Shown here in pieces: positions 4,948 through 8,056 of a stretch of DNA of 8,056 nt. Each line of letters starts with the position of its first letter. Within the stretch, counting starts at the first letter, position 1. A model generated the notes under the pieces. That model did no database searches and had not been told where the DNA came from. It saw only the letters and a program-made list of their open reading frames with translations. Position numbers and translations under genes: made by a program. The DNA is from a bacterium (GTDB lineage: Bacteria > Vulcanimicrobiota > Vulcanimicrobiia > Vulcanimicrobiales > Vulcanimicrobiaceae), in contig JAKAPO010000098.1 in assembly GCA_021807065.1 (NCBI GenBank), forward strand, positions 1 to 8,056, written 5' to 3'.

Positions 4948-6441
4948 GTGCCGAGCATCGTTGATCGCTGGCGCGCGGCGCTCGCTGCGGCCTTCGCGAC
5001 GAAAGCGCCCGTGGCTCAATCGTCGTACGGTACGGGCCCGTACGCGAAGGCGCGCGTGCAGATCGCCGTGCAGGGCTACGACCCGCGCGGCGGCGCGAAG
5101 ATGCTGCGCCACTTCAGCCGGCGCAACGACTGGGTGCGCCTGGCGATCAACGTCCGCACCCGGCAAATATCTCAGGCGCGCTGGAAGCTCGTGCGCAACG
5201 ACGATCCGAAGAAAGCGCCCGATCCGAGCGTCGTCAAGCAGGTGCGCGATCTGCTGCGCTTCGTCAACAGCAAGCGCGAATCGTTCCGCTCACTACTCGA
5301 TCAGGTCATCGAAGACGTGCTGGTGCTCGACGCCGGGTGCATCGAGAAAGAAAAGACCATCGGCGGCGAGATCGTGGCGCTCTGGGGCGTCGACGGCGCC
5401 ACGATCGTTCCGGATCCCACGTGGACCGGAGCCGAGCCGAAAGCACCGCGCTACTACCAGGTGATCGACGGGCGCCAGGTCGCACAGCTCACAAACGATC
5501 AACTCATCTACATCATGGGCTCGCCGACCACGTACAGCCCGCTCGGCTGGTCGATCGTCGAAACGCTCGTGCGCGCGATTGAGGCGGACCTGTATGGCGA
5601 GCAGTACGACTTCGACATGCTCCGGCAAGCCGCTCCGGCAGGGCTGCTCGATCTCGGTCGCGGCCTGAGCCGGCAAGAGCTCGACGCCGCGCGCGAGTAC
5701 TACGAGTCGGAGATCGCCGGGACGAAGGACCTGATGATCGTCGGCTTCATGGGCGATCCGGCCGCAGCGCCCGGTCAAGGCGGCAGCGTTGCAGCCTACA
5801 CGCCATTCGCGCGCAGCAACCGCGAGCAACAGCGCGACTTCTACAAGACGTGGCTCGTGAAGAAGATCGCCTGCGTCTTCGAGCTGGACCCCACTGTGTT
5901 CGGCGTCACGGGCGACGTCAACCGCAGCACCTCGCGCACGCTTTCGGCGCGCACGGACGAGGGCCACGTCGGACTCGCGAACCTGATCGCCGAGTTTCTC
6001 ACGCGCGAGCTCGTGTGGGAGATCGACGAGCGCCACGATTTCGAGTTCGACGGCATCGTTCGTCGCGATGAAGAGCGGCAGGCGAACGTCGACAAACTCT
6101 ACATGAGCATCGGCGTCACGACGCCGAACGAGATCCGGGCCCGCGAAGGACTCGATCCGTTCCCCGGCTCGACGCTCAACGGCGTGCCGATCGCGACGCA
6201 CTGGGCGAATCTGCCATACCCGTTCAACATGGACGTGGGAACGCCGCAGACACAGCCGGACGGCGACAATCCATCGACCGATCCGGCTGCGCCGAGCGAC
6301 GAGCAGAAGCCCGGCGACGACGATCCGGAAGCGGACGACGACGGCAAGCAGGAGGCCGCTAAGAGCGCCCTCCCTTTCGTCGGACGTCGTCAGCCAACGG
6401 TGAGCGCGAATCTGCACTATCTGAACGACTTCACGCGCTGA
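4948..6441 (+). CDS. phage portal protein (HK97-like)
   Basis: This is a 497-residue portal, the dodecameric ring at one capsid vertex through which DNA enters and leaves and to which the terminase and connector bind. Recognition rests on position (terL-portal-MuF-protease) and on family-like segments: FSRRNDWVRLAINVRTRQIS (56-75), a conserved early stretch; VIEDVLVLDAGCIEKE (120-135); YSPLGWSIVETLVRAIEADL (196-215), the typical 'Y.PlG.S.ie' segment; and FARSNREQQRDFYKTWLVKK (287-306), before the C-terminal clip/stem-like part. Residues 435-470 are an acidic, Pro/Asp-rich, likely disordered stretch, and the last 27 residues are basic or polar. The GTG start abuts the terL stop and has a strong ribosome site. 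The C-terminal codons contain C_CCT_TTC (6372-6378), discussed under findings. Confidence 0.9.
   Translation: MPSIVDRWRAALAAAFATKAPVAQSSYGTGPYAKARVQIAVQGYDPRGGAKMLRHFSRRNDWVRLAINVRTRQISQARWKLVRNDDPKKAPDPSVVKQVRDLLRFVNSKRESFRSLLDQVIEDVLVLDAGCIEKEKTIGGEIVALWGVDGATIVPDPTWTGAEPKAPRYYQVIDGRQVAQLTNDQLIYIMGSPTTYSPLGWSIVETLVRAIEADLYGEQYDFDMLRQAAPAGLLDLGRGLSRQELDAAREYYESEIAGTKDLMIVGFMGDPAAAPGQGGSVAAYTPFARSNREQQRDFYKTWLVKKIACVFELDPTVFGVTGDVNRSTSRTLSARTDEGHVGLANLIAEFLTRELVWEIDERHDFEFDGIVRRDEERQANVDKLYMSIGVTTPNEIRAREGLDPFPGSTLNGVPIATHWANLPYPFNMDVGTPQTQPDGDNPSTDPAAPSDEQKPGDDDPEADDDGKQEAAKSALPFVGRRQPTVSANLHYLNDFTR
6372..6378 (+). promoter_or_regulatory. candidate -1 frameshift slippery heptamer in portal
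   Basis: In portal frame this reads C_CCT_TTC, the X_XXY_YYZ form needed for tandem -1 slippage (to CCC TTT). The -1 frame has been open since a TAA at 6360-6362 and leads without a stop into the MuF gene. A weak hairpin (TCA.CC with GGTGA, 6390-6403, one bulged G) lies 11 bases downstream; stimulators are normally stronger. The heptamer could be a coincidence. Confidence 0.25.
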
Positions 6442-6461
6442 CCGCCGAGCAGCACGATCGC

Positions 6462-7142
6462 TTGAGCGGCGTGTGGGACGCGCGCAAGCCGGGCATCGTC
6501 GCCATCGTGCGCGAGAAGGCTGAGCACCTGCACAAAGTCGCGAGGCTCGCCGCTGACGATGGGCCGTTCCACGCCCACGATTTCGGCGATGCGCTCGACG
6601 GCCTCGCCGCAGAGATGGCCGAGGAGCAAGCCTATCTGGACGCTGCGACCGCCGGCACGACGGCCGTGCCCAGCGGCGGAGTCGATCCACAGAACGTCGT
6701 GGACATTTGGATCGGGCATGTGCGGCAGTACGCGAATAAGGTGCCCGGCCGCGCTGCCGACGCCCTCGCGGCGGCAGCAAACGATGCCTATGCCGCCGCG
6801 GACCCCACACAGGATTTGGGCGATCAAATCGTCGCGGCGATCGACGCGAAGATCGAGGCGCTGCGGTCCTCGATCACCCGCTACGCGAAGCCGATGTGGG
6901 GCACCGGTCAGCAGGGTTATGGCGACTCGCTCGGCGTCAACGGCGTGCTGCTCGTGTGGGAACTAGGCGCGGACGAGGACCACTGCTCAGATTGCATCGG
7001 GCTCGCTGACGGCTCGCCCTACCAGCGCGGCGACGTGCCGACCTGGCCGGGCGCCGGCGATACCGCCTGCAGGGATAACTGCTACTGCTCGATCGTCGCG
7101 GACGACGATACGTTCGACGCTGCCTTCGGAGGAAACGAATGA
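6462..7142 (+). CDS. MuF-like head morphogenesis protein
   Basis: From TTG 6462 this gives 226 residues. MuF/SPP1 gp7-type minor head proteins bind the portal and are needed for assembly or are ejected with DNA. The C-terminal domain has the family pattern: a core strand ending in Trp166 (VLLVWELGADEDHC), Cys175-x2-Cys178 (CSDCIGLADGSPY), Pro193/Pro196 (DVPTWPGAG), and Cys203-x3-Cys207-x-Cys209 (CRDNCYC), the likely zinc or structural cysteine cluster. The N-terminal half is helical. No secreted-toxin extension follows, unlike MuF polymorphic toxins. The start is unclear: no ATG or GTG lies between the upstream in-frame stop (6360) and 6462, GTG 6471 would truncate slightly, and CTG 6438 forms a CTGA overlap with the portal stop. 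The stop overlaps the protease start as ATGA. Confidence 0.82.
   Translation: MSGVWDARKPGIVAIVREKAEHLHKVARLAADDGPFHAHDFGDALDGLAAEMAEEQAYLDAATAGTTAVPSGGVDPQNVVDIWIGHVRQYANKVPGRAADALAAAANDAYAAADPTQDLGDQIVAAIDAKIEALRSSITRYAKPMWGTGQQGYGDSLGVNGVLLVWELGADEDHCSDCIGLADGSPYQRGDVPTWPGAGDTACRDNCYCSIVADDDTFDAAFGGNE
7128..7133 (+). promoter_or_regulatory. Shine-Dalgarno of the prohead protease gene
   Basis: GGAGGA lies 5 bases before ATG 7139 and fixes the protease start within the end of the MuF gene, making an ATGA start/stop overlap. Confidence 0.75.
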
Positions 7143-8056
7143 AAACTGCCACGCGGCCACGGGCGCTGGACAAAGACGATCCGCGCAAGTTCGAGATGTT
7201 CTCGGGCGCGACGAAGGCGATCGCGATCAAAGACGACTCCGGCACAACGCACTACTACATCGAGGGGACCGCGAGCTCGAGCGTCAAGGACCGGATGGGC
7301 GACGTCCTCAACGAAGCGTGCCAAGCATCGATGCTCGCCCAGTCGCGCGGCCTTACGATGTGGCTCAACCATTCGTACAAGGTGCCGGAGGATATTCTCG
7401 GCACGTGCGTCGAGTCGACGCTCGAGCGCGCGACCGACCCGGAGCAGGGCGAGTGCCTCGACCTGCTGATCCGCGTCGAGATCGATCCGGAGAACCCGCG
7501 CGCGCTCAAGAGTTGGCAGCACATCCAGAAGGGCACGAAGCTCGCCTTCTCGATCGGCGGCTATTTCCTGGACGTCGAGTTGATCGAGGATCCGAACGAT
7601 TATTGGAACTGGTACTACATCGTGTCCGATCTCGAGCTCCTCGAAATCTCGCTTGTGGGCATCCCGGCCAATCCGCGGGCCTACACGGAGGAGTTGCGAT
7701 CGTACATCATCGCGCAGGCGGAGCAAATCGTGCGCGACGCGCGCGTGGCGCCGCCCGAGGCGCGGCTGCTCGTCCAGAAATCACTGTTTGGCGGCGCGGC
7801 CGCCGAGGAGGTCACCGTGACCACGTGCGCTCAAGACGGCTGCATTGAAAATGCTGCCCAGGACTCGCAACTCTGCACCGCGCATCGCGCGGCACTCGCT
7901 GCGACCATCACCGCCAATGAAGGCGCGGCCGTCGATGCGAAGGCGCTCTCGGACATGCAGTCGTCGTCGGTCATCTCGGCGATGAAATGCCTAAAGTCCG
8001 CCGTCACGCATGGCATGTGCACGGAGTCGGCCGGGAACGTCTCGGCCGCGCATGCG
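7139..8056 (+). CDS. prohead maturation protease, HK97-like (3' end outside window)
   Basis: The frame stays open for 306 codons to the right edge. These serine proteases (herpesvirus-assemblin fold) cleave scaffold and capsid proteins inside the prohead. Residues 39-58 (YYIEGTASSSVKDRMGDVLN) match the first strand and 'G.as....D..gd.l' motif. MWLNHSYKVPEDILG (74-88) holds the probable catalytic His78. LAFSIGGYFLD (136-145) holds the probable nucleophile Ser138. LLEISLVGIPANPRA (167-181) is the highly conserved closing motif. The protease domain ends near residue 190, followed by a helix and then an unusual tail with Cys230-x4-Cys235-x10-Cys246-x2-His249, and a Ser/Ala-rich stretch. The tail may be a scaffold-like domain, which is usual for this gene position. 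The ATGA overlap with the preceding gene indicates coupling. Confidence 0.9.
   Translation, partial: MKTATRPRALDKDDPRKFEMFSGATKAIAIKDDSGTTHYYIEGTASSSVKDRMGDVLNEACQASMLAQSRGLTMWLNHSYKVPEDILGTCVESTLERATDPEQGECLDLLIRVEIDPENPRALKSWQHIQKGTKLAFSIGGYFLDVELIEDPNDYWNWYYIVSDLELLEISLVGIPANPRAYTEELRSYIIAQAEQIVRDARVAPPEARLLVQKSLFGGAAAEEVTVTTCAQDGCIENAAQDSQLCTAHRAALAATITANEGAAVDAKALSDMQSSSVISAMKCLKSAVTHGMCTESAGNVSAAHA
7805..7819 (+). promoter_or_regulatory. internal ribosome site and GTG inside the protease frame
   Basis: GAGGAGG (7805-7811) is followed by a 5-base spacer and GTG 7817, in frame with the protease (codon 227). Initiation would make a separate C-terminal product beginning MTTCAQDGC. Position and strength are as good as those of the true gene starts here, although Glu-Glu codons (GAGGAG) can create such sites by chance. 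Confidence 0.35.

Noticed and set aside
3388..5166. Minus-strand open frames opposite the terminase large subunit
   Set aside because: They are shadows of terL codon bias; the sense-strand motifs (Walker A, Walker B, nuclease acids) leave no doubt about which strand codes.
4778..5464. Plus-strand 228-codon frame across the terL/portal boundary
   Set aside because: It is Arg/Ser-rich and out of frame with both terL and portal, whose motifs and ribosome site are clear.
5293..6810. Long 505-codon open frame on the minus strand opposite portal and MuF
   Set aside because: It is antisense to two well-recognised genes. Its product is Arg/Ala/His-rich without domain-like patterns, as expected when GC-rich codons of the true gene suppress stops on the other strand.
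7318..7848. Plus-strand 176-codon frame within the protease gene
   Set aside because: It is out of frame with the clear prohead protease motifs, and its Arg/Gly/Ala-rich product shows no family features.
1..8056. CRISPR arrays, insertion sequences, rRNA or tRNA genes
   Set aside because: Reading both strands showed no spaced direct repeats, transposase motifs, terminal inverted repeats or RNA-gene cores.

Overview
This window is a stretch of a tailed double-stranded DNA phage or prophage (Caudoviricetes, HK97-like siphovirus-type head genes). All genes are on the + strand, tightly packed, often with start and stop codons overlapping. The DNA is GC-rich with strong G/C preference at third codon positions, which points to a high-GC bacterial host. 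No host gene, integrase, tRNA or attachment site is visible, so neither the host nor the choice between free phage and prophage can be settled.

Left part (1-2733), end of the replication/recombination module. The window opens inside the C-terminus of a DnaB-like replicative helicase. A chain of small, overlapping genes follows: a Myb/SANT- or GcrA-like DNA-binding protein, a Cys-rich basic protein, two unrecognised small proteins, a RusA-family Holliday junction resolvase, a 41-aa membrane or signal-peptide protein, a CxxC/CxxC zinc-ribbon protein, and an Ala/Gly-rich protein of unknown function.

Middle (2734-2874), the only clear non-coding segment. It holds an imperfect hairpin, weak promoter-like boxes, and a good rho-independent terminator at 2838-2859. 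It separates the replication-side genes from the packaging genes.

Right part (2875-8056), DNA packaging and head assembly. A 37-aa single-span membrane peptide overlaps the start of the terminase small subunit. The terminase large subunit follows, overlapping the small subunit by 101 bp, then the portal, a MuF-like head morphogenesis protein, and a prohead protease that runs off the right edge. The terminase recognises, cuts and pumps DNA through the portal. MuF and the protease act inside the prohead during maturation.

The most notable points are two translation puzzles. The portal/MuF junction has no ATG or GTG start before 6471; it has a TTG, a CTGA overlap, and a well-placed C_CCT_TTC slippery heptamer. 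Inside the protease frame, a strong Shine-Dalgarno and GTG sit just before a Cys/His finger, which resembles the layout of a nested scaffold gene such as lambda C/Nu3.
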